A stretch of DNA of 64,000 nucleotides from Streptomyces sp. HUAS CB01 (GCF_030406905.1 NZ_CP129137.1:6417501-6481500); one strand, 5' to 3'. Shown: positions 1 through 9,355, numbered from the stretch's first letter. Numbers and translations are program-made. Notes: generated from the sequence alone by a model not told the origin.

Positions 1-54
1 CTCGCAGAGATGGGAGCCGATGAACCCGGCCCCACCCGTCACTACAGCACGCAT
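1..54 (-). CDS. NAD-dependent epimerase/dehydratase, N-terminus only (partial)
   Basis: Only the first 18 codons lie in the window; the rest continues beyond the left edge. They read MRAVVTGGAGFIGSHLCE, which carries the TGGAGFIGSH dinucleotide-binding loop of extended short-chain dehydrogenases such as UDP-glucose 4-epimerase, UDP-glucuronate decarboxylase or dTDP-glucose dehydratase. The ATG is preceded by GAGAGGA at a normal ribosome-binding distance. The gene is divergent from the sugar transferase at 186, so it probably makes a nucleotide sugar for the same surface polysaccharide. The exact epimerase or dehydratase class cannot be told from this fragment. Confidence 0.8.
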   Translation of the reverse strand, partial: MRAVVTGGAGFIGSHLCE

Positions 55-185
55 GAAGGTCCTCTCGACCGCCACGTCGCGGGTCGGCGGCGGCAAGGTG
101 ATGTGTCATTGCCGAGGCCTGCCCCGACATCGTGTTTGCATCTATTTGTCGGTTATCGACTATTCGAGACGTTAGGTGACTGAAT
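55..185. promoter_or_regulatory. Divergent promoter region, epimerase / sugar transferase
   Basis: This 131-bp gap between two divergent genes turns AT-rich near the sugar transferase (about 130-185), unlike its surroundings. GTCG (148-151) and CGAC (157-160) form a small inverted repeat. A -35-like TTTGCA near 136 and an ACTATT/TATTCG stretch near 160 could form a forward promoter, but the match is poor. No clear ribosome-binding site precedes the ATG at 186. Confidence 0.4.
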
Positions 186-896
186 ATGCCTCCGCGATGG
201 GCAACTTTCCCCCGTTCAGTTGAAGAGGACGGTGGGGCGGCCTCACCCGTCGCAGTGACGGCCGCTCACCGTCCCGCTTGGTCCGGACGGCCGAAGCCCG
301 GACGTCCGGCCGTCAAACGGACGATCGACGTCGTCGGAGCCGCCGCCCTGCTCCTGCTGCTGTCGCCGCTGCTCCTCGCGGTGGCCGTGGCGGTGAAGGC
401 GGACTCCCCGGGACCGGTGCTGTTCCGGCAGAAGCGCACGGGCCGGTACGGCCGGGAGTTCGAGGTCCTCAAGCTCCGCACGATGCACGTCGGGGCGGAG
501 CGGATGAGGGACGCGCTCGACGCCCGCAACGAGTCCGACGGGCATCTGTTCAAGATCCGCGAGGACCCCCGGGTCACCACGACGGGCCGCTGGCTGCGCC
601 GCTGGTCCCTGGACGAACTGCCGCAGCTGGTCAATGTGCTCAGGGGCCAGATGTCCCTGGTCGGCCCGCGGCCGCTGCCGGTCGGGGACTCCGCGTTCAC
701 CGAGGAGGCACGCCGGCGGCTGCTGGTCCGGCCCGGCCTCACCGGGCTGTGGCAGATCGGCGGACGGTCCGACCTCGGCTGGGAGGAGGCGCTCCGTCTG
801 GACCTGGAGTACGTGCGCGCCTGGTCGATCCGCATGGACCTGCGCATCCTCGTGCGCACCCTGCCGGCCGTCGCGCGCGGCGACGGCGCCTACTGA
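186..896 (+). CDS. Sugar transferase (phosphoglycosyl transferase) of surface polysaccharide synthesis
   Basis: Bacterial sugar transferase family, which moves a sugar 1-phosphate from a nucleotide sugar to undecaprenyl phosphate and so starts a lipid-linked glycan at the inner face of the membrane. The 236-residue protein has a basic N-terminus, one hydrophobic segment at about residues 48-70, then the catalytic domain with LKLRTM (95-100), DPRVT (127-131), SLDELPQLVNVLRG (141-154) and SLVGPRP (157-163). It lacks the extra N-terminal membrane helices of WcaJ-type enzymes, so it resembles the short PglC-like form. The divergent epimerase and the downstream DUF4012 and phosphatase genes support an exopolysaccharide role. 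The sugar is unknown. Confidence 0.88.
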   Translation: MPPRWATFPRSVEEDGGAASPVAVTAAHRPAWSGRPKPGRPAVKRTIDVVGAAALLLLLSPLLLAVAVAVKADSPGPVLFRQKRTGRYGREFEVLKLRTMHVGAERMRDALDARNESDGHLFKIREDPRVTTTGRWLRRWSLDELPQLVNVLRGQMSLVGPRPLPVGDSAFTEEARRRLLVRPGLTGLWQIGGRSDLGWEEALRLDLEYVRAWSIRMDLRILVRTLPAVARGDGAY

Positions 897-938
897 CGCG
901 GCGTGCGACGCACGGCCGCCCCACGGAGGGAGACGCGC

Positions 939-2765
939 ATGCCGCGTCCGGAACAAGGCTTCGTGCCGCGCCTCGTGCGCCGGGCGGGGCGATGGTGCCG
1001 ACGCCGGCCCGTCCTGGCCGCGGTGTGCGGTGCCGCGGGACTGATCGTGGCCGGCGCCGTCTGGATCGTCGTCACCGGCGTGCTCGCCCGCCACGAACTG
1101 CTCGCCGCCCAGCGGAGCCTGGAGTCCCTGCGCCACCAGGCCGCTCCCGGCTCGCCTGCCGCTCAGGCCACGCGCACCCCCGAGGACGCCGTGCGCGAGG
1201 CGTCCGCCCGGGCGGCCGGAGCACACCGCCTCACCACCGGCCCGGCCTGGTACGCGGCCGCGCACATGCCCGTCATCGGCGGTCCCGTCCGTACCGTGCG
1301 CGGCGCCGCCGAGGCGGCCGACCGGCTGACTCGCGACGTGCTCTCCCCCCTCGCCGGCACGGCCGGTGAACTCGTCGCCGGCAGCGGGACGGACGCCGGG
1401 CACCTCGACCTCTCCGCACTGCGCCGCGCCGCTCCCGCCCTGCACGAGGCAGCGCGCAGCGCCTCCGACGTACGCGCCGACGTGGCCGGTCTGCCCCGCA
1501 GCACCTGGCTGCCGGCCGCCGACCGGGCCCGGGCCCTGCTCGCCGGACAGCTCGACCGCATCGTCCCCGCCACGGTCGAGGCCGCGGCCGCGGCGCGGGT
1601 GATGCCGTCCATGCTCGGCGAGAGGAGCCCGCGACGGTACCTGGTGGTCTTCGAGAACACGGCGGAGGCCCGCGGAACCGGCGGGCTGCCCGGCGCGTTC
1701 GCGATCCTCACCGCGGACCGGGGCCACCTGGGATTCGAACGCTTCGGCAACGACAGCGAGTTGGCGAAGGTCCGGGCGTCCGTCGACCTGGGGGCCGAGT
1801 ACACCGCGATGTACGGCCGTCACGTGCCCACCGGTGTCTGGGTCAACTCCAACGTCAGCCCGCACTTCCCGCACGCGGCACGCATCTGGAGCGCCATGTG
1901 GCGGGAGCACAGCGGCCAGCGGCTGGACGGCGCGTTCTCCCTCGACCCCGGCGCGCTGGCAGGGCTCCTCGCCGCCGTCGGCCCCGCCAGGCTCCCCGAC
2001 GGAACCGCCGTCACCGCCGCCAACGTGGTGGACCTGACCGAGCGCACCAGCTACTCGGCCTTCCCGGACACCGCCGAACGGAAGGCGTTCTTCCTCGACG
2101 TCGCCCGCGCCACGTCGGAGGTGCTGCTGGACGGCGCCGACGACCCGGCGCGACGCTCGGCGCTGTTCGCGGCGCTGCGCGGCCAGCTGAGGGAGGGGCG
2201 GGTGAAGGTGTGGAGCGCCCACGCGTCCGAGCAGCGCGAGCTGGCGGCACATCCCTTCGCCGGCGTCCTGCCCGACGGCCCCGCCCCGTTCGCCGGACTG
2301 GTCGTCAACAACGCGGCCGGCACCAAACTCGACTACTACCTCGACCGCCGCATGGACTGGAGGGCCGGACGGTGCACGGCGGCCGGACGCGAGGTGACCG
2401 TGACCGCGTCGCTCACGAACCGGGCGCCGGGCTCGGGTCTCCCCGACTACGTCACCCAGCGGGTGGACCGCCCGCCCTACGGAACCCGTCCCGGCGACAA
2501 CCGGCTGCTCGTCTCGTACTACGCGACCGAGGGGGCACGGCTGGCGAGGGCGACGGTGGACGGCCGGCCCGCCATGCTCAACCAGATGACCGAACGCGGC
2601 CACCCGGTCTACACGGTCGACATGGAGCTGCCCCGCGGCGCCACCCGGACCTTCGTGCTGAAACTCGTCGAGCGCCCTTCGGACCGCGCGCCGCGGCTGC
2701 TCCAGCAGCAGCTCGTGCAGCCCTTGCGGATCACGGCACGGGCGCCCCGCCCGTGCGACGGCTGA
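939..2765 (+). CDS. DUF4012 domain-containing membrane protein
   Basis: A 608-residue protein with a basic N-terminus, one transmembrane helix at about residues 22-45 and a long extracytoplasmic part. The segments SPRRYLVVFENTAEARGTGGLPGAF and YTAMYGRHVPTGVWVNSNVSPHFPHAARIW are typical of DUF4012 proteins, which are often found beside polysaccharide genes in actinobacteria; their biochemical role is not known. The ATG at 939 is chosen because GGAGGG ends 8 bases before it; a GTG at 903 is in frame but has no such site. It follows the sugar transferase by 42 bases on the same strand, so co-transcription is likely. Confidence 0.8.
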   Translation: MPRPEQGFVPRLVRRAGRWCRRRPVLAAVCGAAGLIVAGAVWIVVTGVLARHELLAAQRSLESLRHQAAPGSPAAQATRTPEDAVREASARAAGAHRLTTGPAWYAAAHMPVIGGPVRTVRGAAEAADRLTRDVLSPLAGTAGELVAGSGTDAGHLDLSALRRAAPALHEAARSASDVRADVAGLPRSTWLPAADRARALLAGQLDRIVPATVEAAAAARVMPSMLGERSPRRYLVVFENTAEARGTGGLPGAFAILTADRGHLGFERFGNDSELAKVRASVDLGAEYTAMYGRHVPTGVWVNSNVSPHFPHAARIWSAMWREHSGQRLDGAFSLDPGALAGLLAAVGPARLPDGTAVTAANVVDLTERTSYSAFPDTAERKAFFLDVARATSEVLLDGADDPARRSALFAALRGQLREGRVKVWSAHASEQRELAAHPFAGVLPDGPAPFAGLVVNNAAGTKLDYYLDRRMDWRAGRCTAAGREVTVTASLTNRAPGSGLPDYVTQRVDRPPYGTRPGDNRLLVSYYATEGARLARATVDGRPAMLNQMTERGHPVYTVDMELPRGATRTFVLKLVERPSDRAPRLLQQQLVQPLRITARAPRPCDG

Positions 2766-2849
2766 ACCGCCGGTCCTCGCGCCCGCCGGGATGGGCCGCA
2801 CCCGCGCGACCGGGTCCCGCGCGCGGCGTGAGGCCCGCGCGGCCGCCGG

Positions 2850-3419
2850 TCAGCGGAGGCCGGCGAGCAGGGCCGCGGCGATCCGGTCCACGGGTTCGGC
2901 GATCCGCCGGGCCACCTCGCGGGCCGTCTCCGGAGGCGCGCCGTGCGGGTCGGCCACATCGTCGTCGTCCGAGCGGCCCGTGTTCCCCCGCCGGGCGGCG
3001 GCCCCCTCGACCAGGGCCGCGGCCCGCCCGGCGGGGTCCACCACGCCCGCGGCGTCCTCCGGCCTCAGCAGCCGGGCGAACTCCCGCAGGGTGAAGGCAC
3101 GCCGAAGCGCCCACAGCGGGGAGAGCCGCACGACCGCCTCCCGGTGTTCCGCCGCGGCCCCCAGGACGAGGTCGGAGTCCTCCACGTGGTCCGCGGTCAG
3201 CCGGCGGGCGAGGGCGCCGCGGGGTTCACCGCCGAGTTCGACCAGAAGGGACGCCGCGACGGGATCCATCGGGGCCCCCGTGGTGCCGACGGTGCCGGCG
3301 CTGCTCACCTCGAACGTTCCGGGTGAGGAGGCGAGCCTGGCCGTCAGCAGGCGTTCGGCCAGCGGCGAGCGGTGCAGATTGCCGGTGCAGACGACGAGTA
3401 CGCGGAAGGGCCGGACCAC
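2850..3419 (-). CDS. Low-molecular-weight protein-tyrosine phosphatase
   Basis: Cytoplasmic phosphatase of the arsenate-reductase-like LMW-PTP fold. The P-loop CTGNLHRSP near the N-terminus holds the nucleophilic cysteine (residue 11) and the arginine (17); the late DDDVADPHG supplies the general-acid Asp-Pro pair, so the active site is complete. Members near polysaccharide genes usually dephosphorylate the tyrosine kinase that controls chain length; no such kinase lies in the window. The GTG at 3419 puts the first strand (VVRPFRVLVVC) at the start, as in family members. The frame stays open to 3569, but the extra 50 residues are low-complexity and probably not translated. The gene converges with the DUF4012 gene. 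Confidence 0.82.
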   Translation of the reverse strand: MVRPFRVLVVCTGNLHRSPLAERLLTARLASSPGTFEVSSAGTVGTTGAPMDPVAASLLVELGGEPRGALARRLTADHVEDSDLVLGAAAEHREAVVRLSPLWALRRAFTLREFARLLRPEDAAGVVDPAGRAAALVEGAAARRGNTGRSDDDDVADPHGAPPETAREVARRIAEPVDRIAAALLAGLR

Positions 3420-3635
3420 CCGTTCCGGGTCCGGCGCGGAAGGGGAAAGGAGCACAGCGGGATTCTCCCGCCGGTCGTGGCCTTCGGCCGTGCGCCTCGC
3501 CGGGGCGGCGGTCCCGCCGGGCAGGAGGCCCGGCCCCGGGACGGGGCGGCCGCCGCCCGGGACCGGCATCGCACCCCGCGGACTTCCGTGCAGGCATCCG
3601 TCCGGTAGATCCGTGCAGACGTCCGGGCAAGGGAA

Positions 3636-3667
3636 GACCCCGGTCGGCGGGGGGACCGACCGGGGTC
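3636..3667. terminator. Strong hairpin, 12-bp arms
   Basis: GACCCCGGTCGG (3636-3647) and CCGACCGGGGTC (3656-3667) pair perfectly around an 8-base loop. No T-run follows, which is usual for Streptomyces terminators. It lies upstream of the phosphatase gene and downstream of the aceB end, so it may insulate the two units. Confidence 0.6.
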
Positions 3668-3878
3668 GTCAGCGGGGGCTGCGGAGGGCGGTCGCCTCTC
3701 GGCGAAAGGCTCCATGGGGCTTCAGCCGAACGATCTTCCCCATGGGCGATGGGTGGGGCCCGGGGACACTGTCCCCTCCGCAGCCACGCACAGATGAACG
3801 GTCAACCTTCGGGGATTGTTCCGGGGCATATCCGGCGGACGGTGTGGTTCCGGTCACGTTGCCGAGCGGACGGCCGAC

Positions 3879-3908
3879 GCCCCCTGGTGCTGTGCGGTAC
3901 CAGGGGGC
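3879..3908. terminator. Hairpin terminator downstream of aceB
   Basis: GCCCCCTGGT (3879-3888) and ACCAGGGGGC (3899-3908) form a perfect 10-bp stem with a 10-base loop, 23 bases beyond the aceB stop codon on the minus strand. Confidence 0.75.
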
Positions 3909-3930
3909 GGCGGGTCGGGACGACGTGCGG

Positions 3931-5553
<1,623 letters not shown>

Positions 5554-5688
5554 GAGCTGTCACTTCCTTCAGCGAGCTTCACGGGCGGTACGGGCGGCTG
5601 CGGGACCCAACGGAGTGGCACTCGGTGCCAGGCCCTGTGAGGCGCGGCCGTCGGCGCCGTTCATGGGGTCGGCGCTTCTGATCAGTGG

Positions 5689-5717
5689 ATAGTAGTTATC
5701 GCATGGTGGAAGTTCAA
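5689..5717 (-). promoter_or_regulatory. aceB promoter (-35 TTGAAC, -10 TACTAT)
   Basis: On the minus strand TTGAAC (plus-strand 5712-5717) and TACTAT (5689-5694) are separated by exactly 17 bases, a good match to the Streptomyces housekeeping consensus TTGACN and TAGRRT. The spacer starts with TTCCACC, resembling half of the TTCCAC palindrome near allR. Confidence 0.65.
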
Positions 5718-5729
5718 TGGTTTGTTGAT
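5713..5729. promoter_or_regulatory. Putative IclR-family (AllR) operator at aceB
   Basis: TTCAATGGTTTGTTGAT is an imperfect palindrome that matches TTCAACAGTTCGTTGAA upstream of allB at 13 of 17 positions. It overlaps the -35 box of the aceB promoter, where a bound repressor would block polymerase. Binding by AllR is inferred. Confidence 0.55.
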
Positions 5730-5752
5730 GTCGAGATTCTTCTGCTCGACAT
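5728..5752. repeat. Perfect 8-bp inverted repeat upstream of aceB
   Basis: ATGTCGAG (5728-5735) and CTCGACAT (5745-5752) are exact inverted copies separated by 9 bases. It touches the putative AllR operator and lies upstream of the -35 box, a position suited to a second regulator. Confidence 0.5.
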
Positions 5753-5884
5753 ACTGTGGCGCTCGGTGCCACGGTCCTCACGCGACGCCACGCGAAGCGA
5801 CCGGACCTCGGTGGTGGTGGCGGCCGCGCACCGGTGGTGGTACCGGTACCGGCCCGACGTGCCGGGTGCCCGGTCCCGTCCGGC

Positions 5885-6496
5885 TCACTCGAGGCGGGCC
5901 AGATCCTCCGGTGTGTCGATGTCGTACACCTCCGCCACGTCCCCGCACTCGACGAGGGCGATCTCCTTCTCGTGCTCCGCCAGGTAGTCCCGCGCGCCGC
6001 GGTCGCCCGAGGCCCGCTCCGCCACCGCCTCCCAGCGGCGGGCGCCGAACAGCACCGGGTGGCCCCGGCGCCCGTCGTAGGCGGCCGACACCAGGGCGGA
6101 GGGCGAGTCGCACGCCGCGACGACCCGGGCGACGGCCGCCGCACCGATACCGGGCTGGTCCACCAGCGACACCAGGGCGGCGTCCTGGCCCCCGCCCGCG
6201 GAGGCGAGTGACGCCAGACCCGCGCGCAGCGAGGAGCCCATGCCCTCCTCCCAGTCCGGGTTGACGGACACGACACAGCCCGCCAGGTCGGCCCGCCGCA
6301 TGACCTCGTCCGCGGCCGCCCCCAGTACGACGTGCACGGACCGGCACCCGCCCGCCCGCAGGACCCGCACCGCGTTCTCCACCAGGGGGCGTCCGCGGTG
6401 CTCCAGCAGGGCCTTCGGGCGGCCGCCCAGCCGGCGCCCCCCGCCCGCTGCCAGCACCAGCCCTGCGACCTGCGGTTTGTCTGAAGTGTGCGCCAT
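5885..6496 (-). CDS. MocA/MobA-like nucleotidyltransferase
   Basis: A 203-residue cytoplasmic nucleotidyltransferase. The N-terminal GLVLAAGGGRRLGGRPKALLEHRGRPLVE is the nucleotide-binding signature, and VSLVDQPG (central) and RRGHPVLFG are the metal- and substrate-binding motifs of molybdopterin cytidylyltransferases (MocA) and related guanylyltransferases. MocA makes the cytosine-dinucleotide cofactor for xanthine-dehydrogenase-type enzymes, which feed purines towards uric acid and allantoin; its place in the allantoin cluster fits this, though no dehydrogenase gene is in the window. It could alternatively act on a sugar phosphate. Confidence 0.75.
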   Translation of the reverse strand: MAHTSDKPQVAGLVLAAGGGRRLGGRPKALLEHRGRPLVENAVRVLRAGGCRSVHVVLGAAADEVMRRADLAGCVVSVNPDWEEGMGSSLRAGLASLASAGGGQDAALVSLVDQPGIGAAAVARVVAACDSPSALVSAAYDGRRGHPVLFGARRWEAVAERASGDRGARDYLAEHEKEIALVECGDVAEVYDIDTPEDLARLE

Positions 6497-6867
6497 GCTT
6501 CCTGCTTACCTCATCGGGCGGCGCCGTGGCGCGACGACCCGGTCCCGGTGCCGAGGTCCGTGCCCCGGCCCGTGTCCCCGTCGCCGGTGTGGCGGGCGGC
6601 CCGCGCCGTGCGCGTCCCGTGCCACCGGTCCGCGGCGGTCCGGCGGCGTCGCGACCGGGACCCGCCGCCGGCCGGGGCTCGCATGCATCCCGTACGCGCG
6701 GTGTCCAGCCAGGCGCCGGAAGTGGACACGTCGAGCTGAAATTCGTACCGCGGAGTGGCGGAGTGCCTACGGAATGGCGTTAACTGGCCCGCGCCCCCAG
6801 GCGTTTGACCACCGTCCGGCGGGTCGTTCACCGGGCAGCACAACGACGTGCGAGGGGGAGGGCTTTG
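6497..6867. other. Gene-free GC-rich stretch
   Basis: No gene is supported here. A heptamer CGGAGTG is repeated in tandem near 6751-6765 in a short, less GC-rich island (about 6730-6785) that may carry promoter activity for the genes on either side. TTGACC at 6805-6810 has no matching -10 box. Confidence 0.4.
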
Positions 6868-7176
6868 TTGCGGAGCGTGGGGCAGACGCGGGAGACACGG
6901 AGTGGCGAGGACCCGAGAGTGACGGAGTTGCGTGCCGCCGTCTCCCGGCTCCGACGCGAACTCGCCGGTCATCCGGCCGAGTTCGCCGACCGCGGCATCG
7001 CGGACGACGAACTGGCGGCGATGGACGCGATGGCGCTCAGCGGCGTGCCGGAGATCCGGCGGCTCCGCCGGTCCCTGCTCCTGATCGCCGGAGCGGTCGG
7101 CTCGGTCAGCGCACTGGCGGCCGGACTGACCAACGTGCGGAACGCGGTGGAGCTGTTCGGCGAGCCGAAGGGCTGA
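6868..7176 (+). CDS. Small membrane-associated protein, DUF5955-like
   Basis: About 102 residues: a charged, probably helical N-terminal part (DPRVTELRAAVSRLRRELAG) and one hydrophobic segment near the C-terminus (SLLLIAGAVGSVSALAAGL), then VRNAVELFGEPKG. It resembles the Streptomyces family DUF5955, which has no known function; the family name is from memory. The TTG at 6868 follows a strong GAGGGGGAGGG site; in-frame alternatives are TTG 6805, TTG 6865 and GTG 6919. It is divergent from the MocA-like gene and upstream of the methyltransferase. Confidence 0.6.
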   Translation: MRSVGQTRETRSGEDPRVTELRAAVSRLRRELAGHPAEFADRGIADDELAAMDAMALSGVPEIRRLRRSLLLIAGAVGSVSALAAGLTNVRNAVELFGEPKG

Positions 7177-7289
7177 AGTCCCGGCGCAGGGCCCGGCCCG
7201 GAGACGGAGTCCACCGGGCGCGCCCCACCGTGCCCGCACCGACCGGGTGCGATCCCGCCGGTCGGTCCCCCTTCCGCGCCCGCGCTGAC

Positions 7290-7295
7290 TACCCT
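7290..7295 (+). promoter_or_regulatory. -10 box (TACCCT) of methyltransferase gene
   Basis: TACCCT ends 8 bases before the ATG at 7304. No ribosome-binding site lies between them, so the mRNA may start at or next to the ATG (leaderless). Confidence 0.45.
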
Positions 7296-7303
7296 GGTGG
7301 CTG

Positions 7304-8017
7304 ATGTTCACCTCCCAGGGACCCACCCTCCGCGAACTCGCCGTGCAGGCGCTGTCGTCGGTCGAGCGCGGGTACGATCTGCTCGCGCCCAAGTTCGACC
7401 TGACGCCGTTCCGTACCCCGGACCGCATCCTCGACGAGACGGCCGGCGCGCTGAGAGCGCTGGGACCCTTCCAGGACGGGCTGGACGTGTGCTGCGGCAC
7501 GGGCGCCGGCACACGAGTGCTGCGCGAACTCTGCGCGGAACGGACCGTCGGGGTCGACTTCAGCGCCGGGATGCTGCGTGAGGCCCGCCGGGCCCGCCCC
7601 ACGGCGGACTGGGTCCGTGCCGACGCCCGCGCCCTGCCGTTCCGCCCGGTCTTCGATCTGGCGGTGAGCTTCGGTGCCTTCGGGCACTTCCTGCCGGCGG
7701 AGCGCCCGAGGCTCTTCGCCCAGGTGTACTCCGCGCTCCGACCAGGCGGGGTCTTCGCCTTCCCCGTCGGCGCGCCGCCGCACTTCGGGACCTTGCCGTA
7801 CTGGGCGATGCTCGGATTCGACACCGTGATGCGCGTGCGCAACCGCGTGTGGCGGCCCCGCTTCGTCATGTACTACCGCACGTTCCCGATCGGCGAGGTG
7901 CTCGCCGAGCTGCGACAGGTCGGCTTCGACGTGGAGTTGACGCCCCTCGACGGTCTCGGGCGCCGGTCCGACGGGACCCCGCGCTGCGCGATGGTGGTGG
8001 CACGGCGCAGGGCGTGA
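7304..8017 (+). CDS. Class I SAM-dependent methyltransferase
   Basis: A 237-residue soluble methyltransferase. The SAM-binding motif I is DVCCGTGAGTRVL (about residues 62-74), motif II VGVDFSAGML follows, then WVRADARALPF and DLAVSFGAFGHF. The fold matches the Methyltransf_11/25 group, which acts on small molecules, but the substrate cannot be read from sequence. A conserved link to allantoin metabolism is not known; it may simply be an interposed gene. It is probably transcribed from its own promoter at 7290. Confidence 0.8.
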   Translation: MFTSQGPTLRELAVQALSSVERGYDLLAPKFDLTPFRTPDRILDETAGALRALGPFQDGLDVCCGTGAGTRVLRELCAERTVGVDFSAGMLREARRARPTADWVRADARALPFRPVFDLAVSFGAFGHFLPAERPRLFAQVYSALRPGGVFAFPVGAPPHFGTLPYWAMLGFDTVMRVRNRVWRPRFVMYYRTFPIGEVLAELRQVGFDVELTPLDGLGRRSDGTPRCAMVVARRRA

Positions 8018-8162
8018 GCGTCGCGGGTGGCGCGCCCCGCGTCCATGGGCGCGTTCGCGAGCGTCCCCCGGCGCGGGCGGGGCGCGCGCGAGCAGCGGCC
8101 GGAACCCGGGCCCGCGCGCCCCGGCCAGGCTCATTCGGCTGCGGCGGCTGACGCCCTCGTCG

Positions 8163-8196
8163 GGGCCACCGGGCCACCGGGCCGCCGGGCCGCCGG
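8163..8196. repeat. Tandem octamer repeat
   Basis: Four copies of GGGCCACC or GGGCCGCC lie head to tail in the gap between the convergent methyltransferase and allR genes. It looks like replication slippage in GC-rich DNA. Confidence 0.6.
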
Positions 8197-8274
8197 ACGG
8201 GACGTGGCGGGCACCGGGCGTCGGCGCCGGGGGTTGCCCACCGGGCGTCGTGCCCCGCGCGGCGCGGCCGGTGT

Positions 8275-9081
8275 CTACTCCCGGGGCGCCGACGTGTTCG
8301 CCAGCGCCTCGGAGAGTTCCTGCGCCACCGTCTGCAGGACCGGGACGATCTTCTCGGTCGCTGCCTCCGTCACCCGGCCCGCGGGGCCCGAGATGGAGAT
8401 CGCCGCGGCGGTCGGGGAGTCGGGCACCGGGACGGCGAGGCAGCGCACCCCGATCTCCTGCTCGTTGTCGTCGACGGCGTACCCCGCGCGGCGCACCTGC
8501 TCCAGTGCCTCCAGGAAGCCCTCGGGGGTGGTGATCGTCTTCTCCGTGGCGGCCGGCATGCCGGTGCGGGCGAGCAGGGCCCGGACCTCGTCCGCCGGGA
8601 AGTGGGCGAGGAGCGCCTTGCCGACACCCGTGGAGTGCGGCAGCACCCGGCGCCCGACCTCGGTGAACATCCGCATCGAGTGCTTGGACGGCACCTGTGC
8701 CACGTACACGATCTCGTCGCCGTCGAGCAGCGCCATGTTCGCCGTCTCGCCGGTCTCCTCCACGAGGCGCGCGAGGTACGGGCGGGCCCAGGTGCCGAGC
8801 AGCCGGGAGGCGCTCTCGCCGAGGCGGATCAGCCGGGGGCCGAGGGCGTAGCGGCGGTTCGGCTGCTGGCGGACGTAGCCGCAGGCGACGAGGGTGCGCA
8901 TGAGACGGTGGATCGTGGGCAGCGGGAGCCCGCTGCTCGCGGAGAGCTCGCTCAGCCCGACCTCGCCCCCGGCATCGGCCATCCGCTCGAGCAGGTCGAA
9001 GGCGCGCTCGAGGGACTGCACACCGCCGCTGTTCGCGGCGGGCTTGGCGGCGTCGGTGGTGCTGGCGCTGGACGTCGGCAC
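8275..9081 (-). CDS. allR: IclR-family repressor of allantoin genes (AllR-like)
   Basis: A 268-residue IclR-family regulator. Residues about 20-80 form the winged helix-turn-helix (GGVQSLERAFDLLERM, GLSELSASSGLPLPTIHRLMRTL), followed by the effector domain with TGVGKALLAHFP and a late EIGVRCLAVPV containing the effector-pocket cysteine. It is divergent from allB. In Streptomyces coelicolor the equivalent gene, next to allantoinase, encodes AllR, which represses allantoin and glyoxylate genes; orthology here rests on this position. Candidate binding sites are at 9266-9280, 9356-9372 and 5713-5729. Confidence 0.88.
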   Translation of the reverse strand: MPTSSASTTDAAKPAANSGGVQSLERAFDLLERMADAGGEVGLSELSASSGLPLPTIHRLMRTLVACGYVRQQPNRRYALGPRLIRLGESASRLLGTWARPYLARLVEETGETANMALLDGDEIVYVAQVPSKHSMRMFTEVGRRVLPHSTGVGKALLAHFPADEVRALLARTGMPAATEKTITTPEGFLEALEQVRRAGYAVDDNEQEIGVRCLAVPVPDSPTAAAISISGPAGRVTEAATEKIVPVLQTVAQELSEALANTSAPRE

Positions 9082-9258
9082 GTCAACGGTCCTTTCAGGC
9101 GGACGGGCAAGGTAGCAGCCTACCGGGCGGTGTCGCGGCGCACACTGCTCGCGCGGAGGCGTCGAGGCCGGTCAGGGCGCGTTTGTCCGCGTGTGGCCGG
9201 TCATCTCCGATGGTCCCGCGACGACCCCGCTGTGCATAGATACGTTCTGCTTCTCGAA

Positions 9259-9266
9259 ATTATAGT
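9259..9266. promoter_or_regulatory. Overlapping divergent -10 boxes
   Basis: Minus-strand TATAAT (plus 9259-9264), directed to allR, and plus-strand TATAGT (9261-9266), directed to allB, overlap. Good -35 boxes are missing for both, as expected of promoters that depend on other contacts. Confidence 0.45.
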
Positions 9267-9280
9267 TCCACTCTGTGGAA
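9266..9280. promoter_or_regulatory. Palindromic operator TTCCAC-N3-GTGGAA
   Basis: TTCCACTCTGTGGAA is a perfect 6-bp-arm palindrome with a 3-base centre. It lies in the spacer of the minus-strand promoter reading into allR. A single half-site (TTCCAC) lies in the aceB promoter spacer. Autoregulation by AllR is inferred. Confidence 0.55.
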
Positions 9281-9355
9281 ACCTCTGATCGTGACCGAGG
9301 GGGCGGGATCGACCCGGGGAGGCCTTGACTGTCAGGAGGCGGAGGGGAAGACTCT

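Larger units (their letters stand above)
3420..3930. other. Gene-free stretch with three hairpins
   Basis: No convincing gene is present between the phosphatase start and the end of aceB. It holds a strong hairpin at 3636-3667, the palindrome GGGGACACTGTCCCC at 3762-3776, and the aceB terminator hairpin at 3879-3908. The phosphatase promoter should lie in the left part, but no clear -35/-10 pair was found. Confidence 0.6.
5554..5884. promoter_or_regulatory. aceB upstream control region
   Basis: This 331-bp gap holds no gene. It contains the aceB promoter (5689-5717), a 17-bp imperfect palindrome over its -35 box (5713-5729) and a longer inverted repeat upstream of that (5728-5752). The inferred start of transcription near 5682 would give an untranslated leader of about 130 bases. 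Base composition in 5680-5760 is clearly lower in GC than the flanks. Confidence 0.65.

Noticed and set aside
1728..1745. Sequence resembling a tRNA T-loop (GGATTCGAACGC)
   Set aside because: It lies in the DUF4012 coding region and no cloverleaf can be built around it.
243..2801. Long minus-strand open frame opposite the sugar transferase and DUF4012 genes
   Set aside because: It has the low-complexity, Arg/Gly/Pro-rich composition of antisense frames in GC-rich DNA, while the plus strand has clear family motifs.
8018..8274. Small open frames in the gap after the methyltransferase
   Set aside because: Arg/Pro/Ala-rich translations without motifs, lying over tandem octamers.
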